Assembly (NCBI RefSeq): GCF_011170065.1
Contig: NZ_BLLH01000008.1
Location: forward strand, 37,118 to 101,117
Direction of reading: 5' to 3'
Source: Pseudolactococcus insecticola
GTDB taxonomy: Bacteria > Bacillota > Bacilli > Lactobacillales > Streptococcaceae
DNA length: 64,000 nt
This document shows, piece after piece, positions 1 through 8,615 of this stretch (position 1 is the first letter of the stretch; every line of letters starts with the position of its first letter). The notes beneath the pieces were generated by a model. That model made no database searches. It saw only the letters and a program-made list of their open reading frames with translations, and was not told the origin of the DNA. The position numbers and the translations under genes were made by a program.

Positions 1-482
1 ATGCGCTTGTCAAAGCCTACTTTGCTGCCTATGCGACAACGACTGACCAGACTTTTCAACGTGAGCTGAATCTCGCTGTTTCAAGCACTAAAAAGCCTGA
101 AACGGTTGACTACATCATCGCGCAATATCGCAATACCGATCTGGTTAAGCCACAAGACCTGCGTTTTTGGTTTGCTAGCTTGATCTCACGTGATTTTTCT
201 CAGGCAAAAGCCTTTGACTGGATCCGCGATAACTGGGACTGGGTACAAGAAAAACTTGGCGGCGACATGGCGTCAGGTGATTTTATCAAGATTATTGGCG
301 GGCAATTTGATACGCCTGAAAAATTAGCAGCATTCACAACATTCACAGATGTTTTCAAAGATGAGCCAGCATTTAAGCGCCTTGTTGAGATGGCGAAAAC
401 GCAAATCACAAGCAAAATCGCACTTCTAGCAACGCAAAAAGAAAAAGTGGTTCAAGCTATTGCAAAAGTAGTCGAAGTTTGA
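1..482 (+). CDS. pepN: Aminopeptidase N, C-terminal part (5' end outside window)
   Basis: Open from the first bases of the window in the frame starting at base 3 and ending with TGA at 480-482, so about 159 C-terminal residues are present. The sequence is helical and Trp-rich, with the block FDWIRDNWDWVQEKLGGDM, which I recognise from the ERAP1-like C-terminal domain of M1-family aminopeptidases. The zinc-binding HExxH catalytic domain lies upstream of the window. In lactic acid bacteria PepN is a cytoplasmic metallo-aminopeptidase that trims N-terminal residues from peptides taken up during growth on casein. The rplU promoter overlaps the last codons of this gene. Confidence 0.9.
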   Translation, partial: ALVKAYFAAYATTTDQTFQRELNLAVSSTKKPETVDYIIAQYRNTDLVKPQDLRFWFASLISRDFSQAKAFDWIRDNWDWVQEKLGGDMASGDFIKIIGGQFDTPEKLAAFTTFTDVFKDEPAFKRLVEMAKTQITSKIALLATQKEKVVQAIAKVVEV

Positions 483-488
483 TATAAT
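460..488 (+). promoter_or_regulatory. Promoter of the rplU-prp-rpmA operon
   Basis: TTGCAA at 460-465 and a consensus TATAAT at 483-488 are separated by exactly 17 bases. The -35 box and spacer sit inside the last codons of pepN. Transcription would start near base 495. Confidence 0.75.
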
Positions 489-613
489 AATAACGTTGTC
501 TTTGTGAGTTTCATAGCTTTCAAGAGTACAACCGCACGAAAACTGGTTTAAGTACTTGAAAAAGTCACCATTTTAGGCGAGTCTAACACAAAATATAAGG
601 AGGAAACACGCAA
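489..613 (+). promoter_or_regulatory. Putative L21 leader (5' UTR of rplU)
   Basis: The untranslated stretch of about 120 bases between the promoter and rplU is long for a ribosomal protein gene. It has the position of the L21 leader RNA known upstream of rplU in Firmicutes, where the ribosomal protein is thought to repress its own operon. It ends in a strong Shine-Dalgarno AAGGAGG at about 597-603. I infer the leader from position and length; I did not fold it or match it to a covariance model. Confidence 0.4.
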
Positions 614-925
614 ATGACTTATGCAATCGTAAAAACTGGCGGGAAACAAGTCAAAGTTGAAGTTGGTCAAGCTATCTACGTTGAAAAATTGGACGTTGAA
701 GCAGGACAAACGGTTACTTTTGATGAAGTAGTACTTGTTGGCGGCGAAAAAACTGTTATCGGTGCACCGTTTGTATCTGGTGCAACTGTTGTCGCAGAAG
801 TTGAGAAACAAGGTAAGCAAAAGAAAGTTGTCACTTTCAAATACAAACCTAAAAAACACTCACACCGTAAACAAGGTCACCGTCAACCGTATACAAAAGT
901 TGTCATCAAAGAAATCAACGCTTAA
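614..925 (+). CDS. rplU: 50S ribosomal protein L21
   Basis: A 103-residue protein of normal length for bacterial L21. It opens with [18 protein letters not shown] and ends with the basic [19 protein letters not shown] block typical of the family. L21 binds 23S rRNA in the large subunit. A strong AAGGAGG lies about 10 bases before the ATG. It is the first gene of the conserved rplU-prp-rpmA operon and prp follows after 6 bases. Confidence 0.98.
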   Translation: MTYAIVKTGGKQVKVEVGQAIYVEKLDVEAGQTVTFDEVVLVGGEKTVIGAPFVSGATVVAEVEKQGKQKKVVTFKYKPKKHSHRKQGHRQPYTKVVIKEINA

Positions 926-931
926 TCAGAC

Positions 932-1264
932 ATGATCAAAGCGAAATTTCTTGAAAACTCGGCGCATGAGTTGAGGTCTGTAGAGATTTCAGGGCATGCA
1001 GCGAGTGGTGAGTATGGTTATGATGTCGTCTGTGCTGCAGTTAGTGCGCTGTCTATCTCGTTTTATAACGGGGTTGAGAGCATTGCTGGCTACGAGATGA
1101 CGCTTGATGTAGCTGATGGTTACATGAAAGTCATCGACTTAGATGATGTCAAGCCAGATCAAAAAGAAAAAAGTCAGATTCTCTTTTTAGGGTTTCTGAA
1201 CGCCATGCAAAATGTTGCTGAGAATAATCCTCAATATGTTGAGACAGAGCTCAGTGATAGCTAA
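932..1264 (+). CDS. prp: Ribosomal-processing cysteine protease Prp
   Basis: A 110-residue protein between the genes for L21 and L27, the conserved place of Prp in Firmicutes. The family's catalytic pair is visible: His22 in the GHA motif and Cys34 in DVVCAAVSAL. Prp removes the N-terminal extension of L27 before the subunit is assembled, and the L27 encoded next door carries that extension. No clear Shine-Dalgarno precedes the ATG, which lies 6 bases after the rplU stop, so translation may be coupled to rplU. Confidence 0.95.
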   Translation: MIKAKFLENSAHELRSVEISGHAASGEYGYDVVCAAVSALSISFYNGVESIAGYEMTLDVADGYMKVIDLDDVKPDQKEKSQILFLGFLNAMQNVAENNPQYVETELSDS

Positions 1265-1286
1265 ATAAATCAAGGAGGAAAAAAAT

Positions 1287-1586
1287 ATGTTGAAATTAAC
1301 ACTTGATAATCTTCAATTGTTCGCCCACAAAAAAGGTGGTGGTTCGACTTCCAATGGTCGTGATTCACAATCTAAACGTCTCGGTTCTAAAGCTGCTGAT
1401 GGACAAACTGTGACTGGCGGATCAATCCTTTACCGTCAACGTGGTACAAAAATTCACCCAGGTGAAAATGTTGGCCGTGGTGGTGACGATACACTTTTCG
1501 CAAAAGTTGAAGGCGTAGTAAAATTCGAACGTTTCGGCCGCGACAAGAAAAAAGTATCTGTTTATCCAGTTGCTAAAAAAGCATAA
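1287..1586 (+). CDS. rpmA: 50S ribosomal protein L27 with cleavable N-terminal extension
   Basis: 99 residues. Mature L27 begins near [15 protein letters not shown]. It is preceded by the extension [12 protein letters not shown], whose end is the recognised Prp cleavage site (after Phe12). L27 reaches towards the peptidyl-transferase centre, which explains why the extension must be removed. AAGGAGGAAAAAA precedes the ATG. The gene is last in the operon and is followed by a U-rich terminator. Confidence 0.98.
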   Translation: MLKLTLDNLQLFAHKKGGGSTSNGRDSQSKRLGSKAADGQTVTGGSILYRQRGTKIHPGENVGRGGDDTLFAKVEGVVKFERFGRDKKKVSVYPVAKKA

Positions 1587-1591
1587 TTGCT

Positions 1592-1623
1592 AAAAAAGTC
1601 TGACTTTGGTTGGGCTTTTTTTG
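1592..1623 (+). terminator. Terminator after rpmA
   Basis: AAAAAGTC and GGCTTTTT can pair around a roughly 13-base loop (one G-U pair), followed directly by a T run. It sits about 10 bases after the rpmA stop and would end the L21-L27 operon. Confidence 0.7.
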
Positions 1624-1688
1624 TTTATAACGTTTAGTACATGATATGTTAAAATAGAGTCAGCAAATAAAATATAAAAGAGGAAAAA

Positions 1689-2924
1689 ATGACATACGAT
1701 AAACTAAAATCACGTTTTATGGACTACGTTCGCATCAATACGCGTTCTGACGAGACATCAGAGACAGTGCCGACAACGCAATCACAGGTAGATTTTGCAG
1801 CAAAACTTGCAGATGAATTAAGCGCTATCGGCGTACAAAACGTCCACTATCTGGCCTCAAATGGTTATGTCGTTGGCACGATTCCAGCAACAACAACAAA
1901 AAATGTTGCAAAAATCGGGTTTATCGCTCACATGGACACGGCTGATTTTAATGCTGAGGGTGTGAATCCGCAGGTGATTTCAGATTATGACGGTAAGGCG
2001 ATTGCACTTGGTGAGAGTGGTTACGTGCTTGATCCCAAAGATTTTCCAAATCTAACTAGCTATCTTGGTCAGACTTTGATCACGACCGATGGGACAACAC
2101 TTTTGGGTTCTGATGATAAGTCAGGGATTGCTGAGATTATGACAGCGGCGGATTATTTGCTGTCACATCCAGAGATTGCACACGGCGAGATTCGCATCGG
2201 TTTTGGGCCTGACGAGGAGATTGGGACAGGGGCAGATCTATTTGACGTGGCTGACTTTGACGTTGACTTTGCTTATACAGTTGATGGTGGGCCGCTCGGT
2301 GAACTCGAGTACGAGACGTTTAATGCAGCGGGAGCGACGATTAACATTTCTGGGCGCAATGTTCACCCAGGAACTGCCAAAGATCAGATGATCAATGCCT
2401 TGCAGCTGGCGATTGATTTGCATGACAGCTTGCCTGAAGCTGCTCGCCCTGAAATAACAGACAAGCGTGATGGTTTTTATCACTTGACAAATCTTGCAGG
2501 CACGCCTGAAGAGGCTGTGATGAGCTATATCATTCGCGACCACGATCGTGCGACGTTTGAGGAAATGAAGCGCGAGTTGACACGGATTGTATCAGAGCTA
2601 AATGCGAGATTTCCAGAGAGCGATGTCCCCCGTATCAAGCTCACGCTCAAAGACCAGTACTATAACATGGCAGAAATCATCGAAAAAGACATGACGCCTG
2701 TGATACTAGCCGAAACAGCGATGAAAAATGTCGGTATCACACCGAAAATCGAACCTGTACGTGGTGGAACGGACGGCTCGAAAATCTCGTTTATGGGGAT
2801 TCCCACGCCAAATATTTTTGCAGGGGGTGAAAACATGCATGGCAGATTTGAGTTTGTTAGTCTGGAGACCATGGCAAAAGCGGTTGATACGATTCTTGAG
2901 ATTGTAACGTTGAATGCAAAATAA
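1689..2924 (+). CDS. pepT: Peptidase T (tripeptide aminopeptidase, M20 family)
   Basis: 411 residues, full length for PepT. M20 zinc-site motifs are visible: HMDTAD at residues 81-86, [10 protein letters not shown] near 140, and the PDEEIG motif near 175 containing the general-base and metal-binding glutamates. PepT releases the N-terminal residue from tripeptides in the cytoplasm, downstream of oligopeptide uptake. The gene stands alone: it follows the rpmA terminator and has its own AT-rich upstream region, an AAGAGGAAAAA ribosome site and a terminator behind it. Confidence 0.97.
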   Translation: MTYDKLKSRFMDYVRINTRSDETSETVPTTQSQVDFAAKLADELSAIGVQNVHYLASNGYVVGTIPATTTKNVAKIGFIAHMDTADFNAEGVNPQVISDYDGKAIALGESGYVLDPKDFPNLTSYLGQTLITTDGTTLLGSDDKSGIAEIMTAADYLLSHPEIAHGEIRIGFGPDEEIGTGADLFDVADFDVDFAYTVDGGPLGELEYETFNAAGATINISGRNVHPGTAKDQMINALQLAIDLHDSLPEAARPEITDKRDGFYHLTNLAGTPEEAVMSYIIRDHDRATFEEMKRELTRIVSELNARFPESDVPRIKLTLKDQYYNMAEIIEKDMTPVILAETAMKNVGITPKIEPVRGGTDGSKISFMGIPTPNIFAGGENMHGRFEFVSLETMAKAVDTILEIVTLNAK

Positions 2925-2925
2925 A

Positions 2926-2957
2926 AAAATCAGGGCTTGTTATTAAGTCCTGATTTT
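2926..2957 (+). terminator. Terminator between pepT and the convergent usp gene
   Basis: AAAATCAGG and CCTGATTTT pair around an inner CTT/AAG, with A and T runs on the two sides. The symmetry suits termination of both pepT (plus) and the stress-protein gene (minus). Confidence 0.8.
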
Positions 2958-2968
2958 CATTTTTAGTT

Positions 2969-3403
2969 TTATCGCACAATCAAGGTATCGCACTTGGCAT
3001 GTGTAACAATGTATTGTGCGACGGATCCGATAAATAGGCGCTCGATATAGCTTAGGCCGGTTGCACCAATCATGAGTAGATCGACTTTTTCTTCGTCAGG
3101 AATGGTGGTTGCCATCATGACTTTTGGTGCACCAAATTCGACGCGGGTACGGACATTGTCAAGTCCCGCAGCACGTGCTTCTTCTGCAAAGTCTGCGACG
3201 AGATTTTCCGCACCTTTTTTCGTATCTTCAGCGACCATTGTGTCATAAGTTGAGATGCTTTGGAAGGCACGCAAGTCGATGACGTTGACGAGTAAGAGCT
3301 CGGCGTCGTTGCGCTTTGCAACGGCAACGGCTTTATCAAAGGCATTGGCAGACTCAACAGACCCGTCAATCCCCACCATAATTTTTTTATATTCTTGAAG
3401 CAT
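2969..3403 (-). CDS. Universal stress protein, UspA family
   Basis: About 144 residues with the UspA fold's landmarks: an N-terminal KKIMVGIDGSVES strand-loop and a C-terminal ATP-binding-type signature GATGLSYIERLFIGSVA. Such small cytoplasmic proteins accumulate under stress and often bind ATP. A longer reading from base 3418 (MEEKL added) is possible. I prefer the ATG at 3403 because GGAGG sits at the correct distance before it and would otherwise be inside the coding sequence. The gene is monocistronic and convergent with pepT. Confidence 0.92.
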   Translation of the reverse strand: MLQEYKKIMVGIDGSVESANAFDKAVAVAKRNDAELLLVNVIDLRAFQSISTYDTMVAEDTKKGAENLVADFAEEARAAGLDNVRTRVEFGAPKVMMATTIPDEEKVDLLMIGATGLSYIERLFIGSVAQYIVTHAKCDTLIVR

Positions 3404-3544
3404 AAGCTTTTCCTCCATTTTCTATGATGAACACTTTTTCCTTATACTTTAATTATATTCTCATTTCTGTTAAAAGTAAAAGGATAACTATTTTCAAGCG
3501 GGAAATAAGTGTGAATTAAGACAAGAGAAATTTTCAGTAAAATA

Positions 3545-3553
3545 TGCTATAAT
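3545..3553 (+). promoter_or_regulatory. Extended -10 promoter of the small unknown gene
   Basis: TGCTATAAT, an extended -10 element, lies about 30 bases before the start of the 95-residue gene. No good -35 box is visible at 17 bases. Confidence 0.55.
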
Positions 3554-3582
3554 AGGCGTTATAAATCAAATGGAGATGTAAG

Positions 3583-3870
3583 ATGAAAAAGATGTCTGAT
3601 GATGCCTACGAGAAGAAAATTCAGCATATGCGTGAGTTGTATTTGGAAAATCATGACAAGAGCGAACTTTCGGCACATATGGTTGCGAAGTTGTCGTTTT
3701 TGGATCATTTTCGTAGTCGCGAAAATCAGAAAGCGCGTTTGCGCCGTCAACTGTCAGAGCTTGAAATCAAGCGTTGTAGAGCGACATTAGATCGAAAATC
3801 TTCTCAAAAATTTGAGCAAAAATTGGCCATGAAAAAAGCTTTGTTCAAGAGATTATTGGACGAAAAATAA
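3583..3870 (+). CDS. Small charged coiled-coil-like protein of unknown function
   Basis: 95 residues, strongly charged and rich in Lys, Arg, Glu and Leu, with no transmembrane segment or signal peptide. The run from about residue 45 to 95 (RENQKARLRRQLSELEIKR and onwards) looks helical and may form a coiled coil. I do not recognise a family. A GGAG lies 7 bases before the ATG and an extended -10 promoter lies upstream, so it is likely expressed. It precedes the antiporter gene by about 50 bases and may be cotranscribed with it. Confidence 0.7.
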   Translation: MKKMSDDAYEKKIQHMRELYLENHDKSELSAHMVAKLSFLDHFRSRENQKARLRRQLSELEIKRCRATLDRKSSQKFEQKLAMKKALFKRLLDEK

Positions 3871-3923
3871 GCTTTTACTCGTTAAGTGATTTGCTTAGCA
3901 GGTGAAAAAGGAGGGCAAAAAAC

Positions 3924-5969
3924 TTGATACATACTGTGTTTTACGTGATTATCTTTTTCGCGTCTCTGATTATTTCAAATGTCATCAATAAAGTGTTTCC
4001 AAAAATCCCCTTGCCTCTGATTCAGGTTGTTTTCGGCCTAGTTTTAGGCGCCATGGGTGCTGGAAATGTGTTGCGGTTGAATCCGGAGCTTTTCCTTGCT
4101 TTTATCATTGGGCCTTTGCTTTTTCGTGAAGGTGAAGAGGCGGATATTAGAGGGATTATCAAGCATGGACGCACGGTGGTTTTACTGGTTTTTCCGGTTG
4201 TTTTTATCACGACGATTATTGTCGGTGTGATCGGGCATAACTTTTACAGTGCGGTGCCGATTGCGGCCTGTTTTGCACTCGGTGCCAGTCTTGGACCGAC
4301 TGATGCCGTCGCCGTTAGCTCCTTGTCTGAGCGTTTTGAGTTTCCAAAGCGGATTACCGCTGTGCTAAAAGGCGAAGGCCTGCTCAATGATGCGTCAGGC
4401 ATCATCGCCTTTCAGTTTGCGATTTTAGCTCTGACGACAGGAAAGTTTTCGCTTAAAGATGCGGCTGTTGGACTTGCCATTTCGGCTGTCGGTGGTGCTG
4501 CAATCGGGTTTGTCGTTGCTTTTGCTAACCGACTGGTTTTGTCACTTATGGAAGATGTCGCCGCGCAAGACGTGACAGGCTACCTTATGCTTGAGTTGAT
4601 CATGCCGCTCCTTGCCTTTTTCCTAGCTGAAGAACTCCATGTTTCAGGGATTATCGCGGTTGTCGTCGCTGGGGTCATGCAGGCGAGTGGTTTTAAAAAA
4701 ATCACACTCTTTGATGCCCAAGTTGAAAATCTTTCTAAAACGATTTGGGGAACAGTTTCTTTTGTCTTGAACTCGATTGTCTTTTTGTTTTTAGGGATCG
4801 AGTTGCAGCGGATTGCGACACCGATTATCCGCAATGCTTATTATGATAATTTCCGCTTGTTTCTGACGGTGATTGCGCTTGTTGCGACTTTATTTATTGT
4901 GCGTTATGTAGTTCTTAGCCTTTATTACGCCTTTATCGCTAAAAAACGTGGACAGAAATTTAGCCGCTATGTTGATGATATTTTATTACTGACTTTTTCA
5001 GGTGTCAAAGGGACAGTGTCAATTGCGACAATCTTGCTTTTGCCGCAGGCAGTTGCACAGAAATATTCGCTCTTGATTTTCCTTGCGGCGTCGGTCACAG
5101 TTGTGAGCTTTCTGACGGGAATCTTGGTGCTACCGATTATTGCACCAGCAAAAGAAGAAAAAATAGATAATGTGGCGAAAATCGCGATTCTGACGGACGT
5201 TGTTGCTGCCCTAGAAAAGGAGTCTGCGGCGGTGAAAAACCGTCTGGGCTACATTGCGACGATCGACAACTATCAGGCGCGGATACAAAAGCTGATCATC
5301 GGTCAGGAGTCTGCCACCATGACCTCGGAGTTCAATGCGCTACAGCTTTTGGTTTTGCGACTGGAAAATGAGGGGCTGGAAACCGCTTTCAGAAATAATC
5401 AGATCACCTTGAAAACTTATCGAATCTATCAGCGCTATCTAAAAGAGCTTGAACGCTCAATTGTTCACAGGTTTGTGTCAAGTTTTGCCTTTGCCTTTGC
5501 CATCTTCTTGCGCGCTGTTCGGCTAGTTTTGAGCAATATCTTACATCTCAATCTGAATTTCAATCAGAAAAATGTCAAAAAATTGGTCGGGGATTCAAAA
5601 AGCGAAATCCGAGATTTATATTTCAGCAATACTGCTATTATCATGGATGCTTTGGAAAATCTGGAAGGCATTTATAATGCTGATCTGATCAATTATCTGC
5701 AGTCAGAACGTCTGCGGACGTCAGAACAGGTGGCAAGTGGTGGCTTTATCAACCGTATTATCAGTAAAGCGCGACCAAATAACCTAGACGAGATGATGCG
5801 TGGCTACTATCTTGAGCGCAAATTTATTTTTGAATATGAGGCAGAAGGTATTTTGACTGCGCGTCAGGCAAAAACCATGCGCCGCACGGTTAATGCGTTA
5901 GAAGATTATTCGATGAATGAAAACCACTCCAACTTGCTATACGACTTTTTGGAGTATCAAGCCAAATAA
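3924..5969 (+). CDS. Na+/H+ antiporter, CPA1 (NhaP-like) family
   Basis: 681 residues starting at TTG, chosen because AAAAGGAGGG lies just before it. Residues 1 to about 410 form a 12-13 helix membrane domain with CPA1 signatures: ALGASLGPTDAVAVSSL and GEGLLNDASGIIAFQ, whose acidic residues take part in ion exchange. The remaining 270 residues are a long cytoplasmic tail rich in charged helices, as in larger NhaP/NHE-type exchangers. The likely role is exchange of sodium or another monovalent cation for protons at the cell membrane, for pH and salt homeostasis. Ion specificity cannot be read from the sequence. Confidence 0.92.
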   Translation: MIHTVFYVIIFFASLIISNVINKVFPKIPLPLIQVVFGLVLGAMGAGNVLRLNPELFLAFIIGPLLFREGEEADIRGIIKHGRTVVLLVFPVVFITTIIVGVIGHNFYSAVPIAACFALGASLGPTDAVAVSSLSERFEFPKRITAVLKGEGLLNDASGIIAFQFAILALTTGKFSLKDAAVGLAISAVGGAAIGFVVAFANRLVLSLMEDVAAQDVTGYLMLELIMPLLAFFLAEELHVSGIIAVVVAGVMQASGFKKITLFDAQVENLSKTIWGTVSFVLNSIVFLFLGIELQRIATPIIRNAYYDNFRLFLTVIALVATLFIVRYVVLSLYYAFIAKKRGQKFSRYVDDILLLTFSGVKGTVSIATILLLPQAVAQKYSLLIFLAASVTVVSFLTGILVLPIIAPAKEEKIDNVAKIAILTDVVAALEKESAAVKNRLGYIATIDNYQARIQKLIIGQESATMTSEFNALQLLVLRLENEGLETAFRNNQITLKTYRIYQRYLKELERSIVHRFVSSFAFAFAIFLRAVRLVLSNILHLNLNFNQKNVKKLVGDSKSEIRDLYFSNTAIIMDALENLEGIYNADLINYLQSERLRTSEQVASGGFINRIISKARPNNLDEMMRGYYLERKFIFEYEAEGILTARQAKTMRRTVNALEDYSMNENHSNLLYDFLEYQAK

Positions 5970-5990
5970 ACTGCGGAGACGCAGTTTTAT
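5967..5990 (+). terminator. Short hairpin after the antiporter gene
   Basis: AAACTGCG and CGCAGTTT pair around a GAGA tetraloop, followed by TTAT. The stem is 8 bp but the T run is short, so termination may be partial. Confidence 0.55.
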
Positions 5991-6032
5991 ATTGAGGGCG
6001 TGTTCTTAACGACACGTATCACAGGAGAAAAA

Positions 6033-7175
6033 ATGATTTACTTTGATAACTCGGCGACAACCGCTATTTATCCCGAAGTTTTAAAAACTTATACCGACGT
6101 TGCGACAAAAATCATGGGCAATCCGTCTAGTTTACACAATCTAGGCACGGTCGCTGAGCGCATGCTTGAGGCGTCGCGCAAGCAAATTGCCGAGTTGCTC
6201 GGCAAATCAGCATCGGAAATTTACTTTACCTCAGGCGGCACAGAAGGGGATAACTGGGTCATAAAAGGCGTGGCTTTTGAGAAAAAGGTCTACGGCAATC
6301 ATATCATCGTATCTGCTGTTGAGCATCCGGCGGTCAAAGAATCGGCAAATTGGCTTGCGACACAGGGATTTGACGTGGATTTTGCACCAGTCGATGAGAA
6401 GGGCTTTGTCAAGCTTGATGCGCTTTCAGCACTCATCAGAAAAGACACGATTTTGGTGTCTGTCATGGCCGTCAACAATGAAATCGGTGCGATTCAGCCG
6501 ATTCGTCAGATTGGTGAACTCTTAGCTGACAAACCGACGATTTCTTTTCATGTGGATGCTGTTCAGGCGATTGGCAAGATACCACTGGCTGATTTTCTGC
6601 CAGAACGTGTTGATTTCGCAACATTTTCATCCCACAAATTTCACGGACCACGTGGAGTTGGTATCGTCTATGTCAAAAAAGGAAAAAAATTGCAGCCGTT
6701 ATTATCAGGCGGCGGTCAGGAGCGTGATATGCGCTCGACCACGGAAAATGTGGCGGGTATTGCAGCAGCAGCCAAGGCATTGCGTATGACGTTAGAACGC
6801 TCGCAAGCTAATCTGACGAAACTTGCAGCGATGAAACAAGTGATACTTGATGCGCTTGCGGCATTTTCTGACGTCATCGTCTTTACAAAAACGGACGATT
6901 TTGCGCCTAATATCATCACCTTTGGTATCAAAGGTGTGCGTGGTGAGGTGGTTGTGCATGGTTTTGAAGAACATGAGCTTTATATTTCAACGACAAGCGC
7001 CTGCTCGTCTAAGGCTGGCCTTGCGTCAAGCACACTCGTTGCCATGAATGTTGCACCGAAATTTGCAACGTCAGCGGTCAGAATTTCACTCGATGAAAGT
7101 AATAACATGGCAGAAATCGAACAGTTTTTAACCATTTTCAAACAGTTACACGCAAAATTTCAAAAAATACAGTAA
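6033..7175 (+). CDS. Cysteine desulfurase (NifS/IscS family) paired with ThiI
   Basis: 380 residues from the ATG at 6033, which has ACAGGAG upstream; a TTG further upstream (6000) lacks this. It is a fold-type I PLP enzyme. The PLP lysine is Lys202 in [12 protein letters not shown], the cofactor-binding [10 protein letters not shown] lies before it, and the sulfur-carrying Cys324 lies in TSACSSKAG. It removes sulfur from cysteine as a persulfide. Placement 22 bases ahead of thiI matches the dedicated desulfurase-ThiI pairs of Firmicutes (NifZ in Bacillus), so its main partner is probably ThiI for 4-thiouridine in tRNA. Confidence 0.95.
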   Translation: MIYFDNSATTAIYPEVLKTYTDVATKIMGNPSSLHNLGTVAERMLEASRKQIAELLGKSASEIYFTSGGTEGDNWVIKGVAFEKKVYGNHIIVSAVEHPAVKESANWLATQGFDVDFAPVDEKGFVKLDALSALIRKDTILVSVMAVNNEIGAIQPIRQIGELLADKPTISFHVDAVQAIGKIPLADFLPERVDFATFSSHKFHGPRGVGIVYVKKGKKLQPLLSGGGQERDMRSTTENVAGIAAAAKALRMTLERSQANLTKLAAMKQVILDALAAFSDVIVFTKTDDFAPNIITFGIKGVRGEVVVHGFEEHELYISTTSACSSKAGLASSTLVAMNVAPKFATSAVRISLDESNNMAEIEQFLTIFKQLHAKFQKIQ

Positions 7176-7197
7176 TCAAGGCGCTAAAGGAGTAGTC

Positions 7198-8421
7198 ATG
7201 CCAGAGTTAAAATACAGTGAAATCATGGTTCGTTATGGCGAATTATCAACAAAAGGTAAGAATCGGATGCGATTTATCGGTCGTCTTGCCAAAAATATCC
7301 GCGAGGTTCTGACGGAGTTTCCAACAATCTCGGTCAAGGCAGAGCGCGATCGTGCGCACATCTATCTCAATGGCGCAGAATATGAGCCACTAGCTGAAAA
7401 ATTAGTCAAAGTCTTTGGCATCCAAAATTTTTCGCCAGCTATAAAAGTCGAAAAAACCATGCCAGCGCTTGAAGCGGCGGTCGAGGCGCTCATGAAAAAG
7501 GTCTATCAAGAAGGTATGACGTTCAAAGTTTCGGCACGTCGTAGCGACCACGAGTTTGAGCTAGACTCAACAGAACTCAATCGCGAGCTGGGTCATACAG
7601 TCATCACAGCACTTCCCTTTGCTAAGGTGCAAATGAAACGGCCTGATATTGATTTGCGTGTCGAGATTCGTCCTGATGCGGCTTACCTGAGCTACGAGAC
7701 AATCAAAGGTGCAGGTGGCCTTCCTGTTGGGACTGCAGGGAAAGGCATGCTCATGCTGTCTGGCGGGATTGACTCGCCAGTTGCAGGCTATTTGGCGCTG
7801 AAACGCGGCGTTGAAATTGAGGCGGTACATTTTGCGTCACCACCTTATACAAGTCCTGGTGCTCTTAAAAAAGCCAAGGATTTGGCAGGGAAATTAACGG
7901 TTTTCGGTGGCGATATTCAGTTTATCGAAGTGCCTTTTACTGAGATTCAAGAAGAAATCAAAGAAAAAGTGCCAATGCCATATCTGATGACAGTGACACG
8001 TCGTTTCATGATGCGCGTGGTGGATGAGATTCGGGCACGCAGAAATGGTCAAGTCATCATCAATGGCGAAAGTTTGGGGCAAGTGGCCAGTCAGACTTTG
8101 GGGTCAATGACGGCAATCAATGCTGTAACGACAACACCTGTGATCCGCCCGGTTGTTACGATGGATAAACTTGAAATCATCGAACTTGCTGAAAAAATCG
8201 ATACATTTAACATCTCGATTCAGCCTTTTGAAGACTGCTGTACGATTTTTGCGCCACCACAACCTAAGACCAATCCAAAGCTTGAAAATGCGGAGAAATT
8301 TGAAGCCCGCATGGCGATTGATGAGCTTGTTGCACGAGCAGTTGACGGGATTATGGTCAGCAAGATTTCTGGCGACGGCTATGTTGATGAATTAGAAGAA
8401 GCGATTTTAGGCTTGTTGTAA
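7198..8421 (+). CDS. thiI: tRNA 4-thiouridine synthase ThiI (no rhodanese domain)
   Basis: 407 residues. The N-terminal ferredoxin-like and THUMP regions ([17 protein letters not shown] at the start) bind tRNA. The adenylating PP-loop motif [11 protein letters not shown] lies near residue 187. The protein stops before the C-terminal rhodanese domain of the long Escherichia form, as in Bacillus-type ThiI. The persulfide donor is therefore probably the desulfurase encoded just upstream. It modifies U8 of tRNA; a role in thiamine thiazole synthesis is unlikely without the rhodanese domain. Ribosome site AAAGGAG. Confidence 0.96.
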   Translation: MPELKYSEIMVRYGELSTKGKNRMRFIGRLAKNIREVLTEFPTISVKAERDRAHIYLNGAEYEPLAEKLVKVFGIQNFSPAIKVEKTMPALEAAVEALMKKVYQEGMTFKVSARRSDHEFELDSTELNRELGHTVITALPFAKVQMKRPDIDLRVEIRPDAAYLSYETIKGAGGLPVGTAGKGMLMLSGGIDSPVAGYLALKRGVEIEAVHFASPPYTSPGALKKAKDLAGKLTVFGGDIQFIEVPFTEIQEEIKEKVPMPYLMTVTRRFMMRVVDEIRARRNGQVIINGESLGQVASQTLGSMTAINAVTTTPVIRPVVTMDKLEIIELAEKIDTFNISIQPFEDCCTIFAPPQPKTNPKLENAEKFEARMAIDELVARAVDGIMVSKISGDGYVDELEEAILGLL

Positions 8422-8431
8422 GGATAAATCA

Positions 8432-8463
8432 AGGGGATCATTTGAACTAAATGACCTCTTTTG
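8432..8463 (+). terminator. Terminator after thiI
   Basis: An imperfect stem AGGGGATCATTT / AAATGACCTCTTTT with a GAACT loop, followed by T residues, ends the desulfurase-thiI unit. Confidence 0.75.
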
Positions 8464-8473
8464 TATACGTTTG

Positions 8474-8518
8474 AAATTCTGAGTGATTTCATCACTCATC
8501 ATATAAAGGAGTTGCCAT
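8474..8518 (+). repeat. Leader repeat, upstream copy (45 bp)
   Basis: This 45-base stretch is repeated identically at 8571-8615, 97 bases further on. Each copy contains the inverted repeat GAGTGAT-TTC-ATCACTC (here 8481-8497) and the Shine-Dalgarno AAAGGAG followed by TTGCCAT. The downstream copy runs into the ATG of the exporter gene. In this upstream copy the corresponding triplet is ATC. Confidence 0.95.
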
Positions 8519-8579
8519 CCAACGCCTAAGCGATAAATCGCAAAGGCACGTTGTATCTAGCAACTTCCCTAAATTCTGA
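8517..8579 (+). other. Possible leader peptide frame of 20 codons with ATC start
   Basis: If translation began at ATC 8517-8519, placed after the Shine-Dalgarno exactly as the exporter's ATG is, a 20-codon frame would end at TGA 8577-8579 inside the second repeat copy. ATC is a very poor start codon, so actual translation is doubtful. Codons 15-18 of this frame cover GCAACTTCC (8560-8568), which is complementary to the GGAGTTGC present in both repeat copies. Confidence 0.25.
8560..8568 (+). promoter_or_regulatory. Anti-Shine-Dalgarno stretch in the exporter leader
   Basis: GCAACTTCC can pair with GGAGTTGC (8 bp with one bulged T) at 8508-8515 or at 8605-8612. The latter is the exporter's own ribosome site. 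The two pairings exclude each other. The pairing is read directly from the sequence; regulation is inferred. Confidence 0.5.
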
Positions 8580-8615
8580 GTGATTTCATCACTCATCATA
8601 TAAAGGAGTTGCCAT
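8571..8615 (+). repeat. Leader repeat, downstream copy, with exporter ribosome site
   Basis: Identical to 8474-8518. It contains the inverted repeat GAGTGAT-TTC-ATCACTC (8578-8594), the Shine-Dalgarno AAAGGAG and the first two bases of the exporter start codon. The palindrome could be an RNA hairpin in the leader or a binding site for a dimeric repressor. Confidence 0.95.

Noticed and set aside
3404..3418. Longer start for the universal stress protein (MEEKL extension)
   Set aside because: The extension consists of the Shine-Dalgarno of the internal ATG, so the shorter form is favoured.
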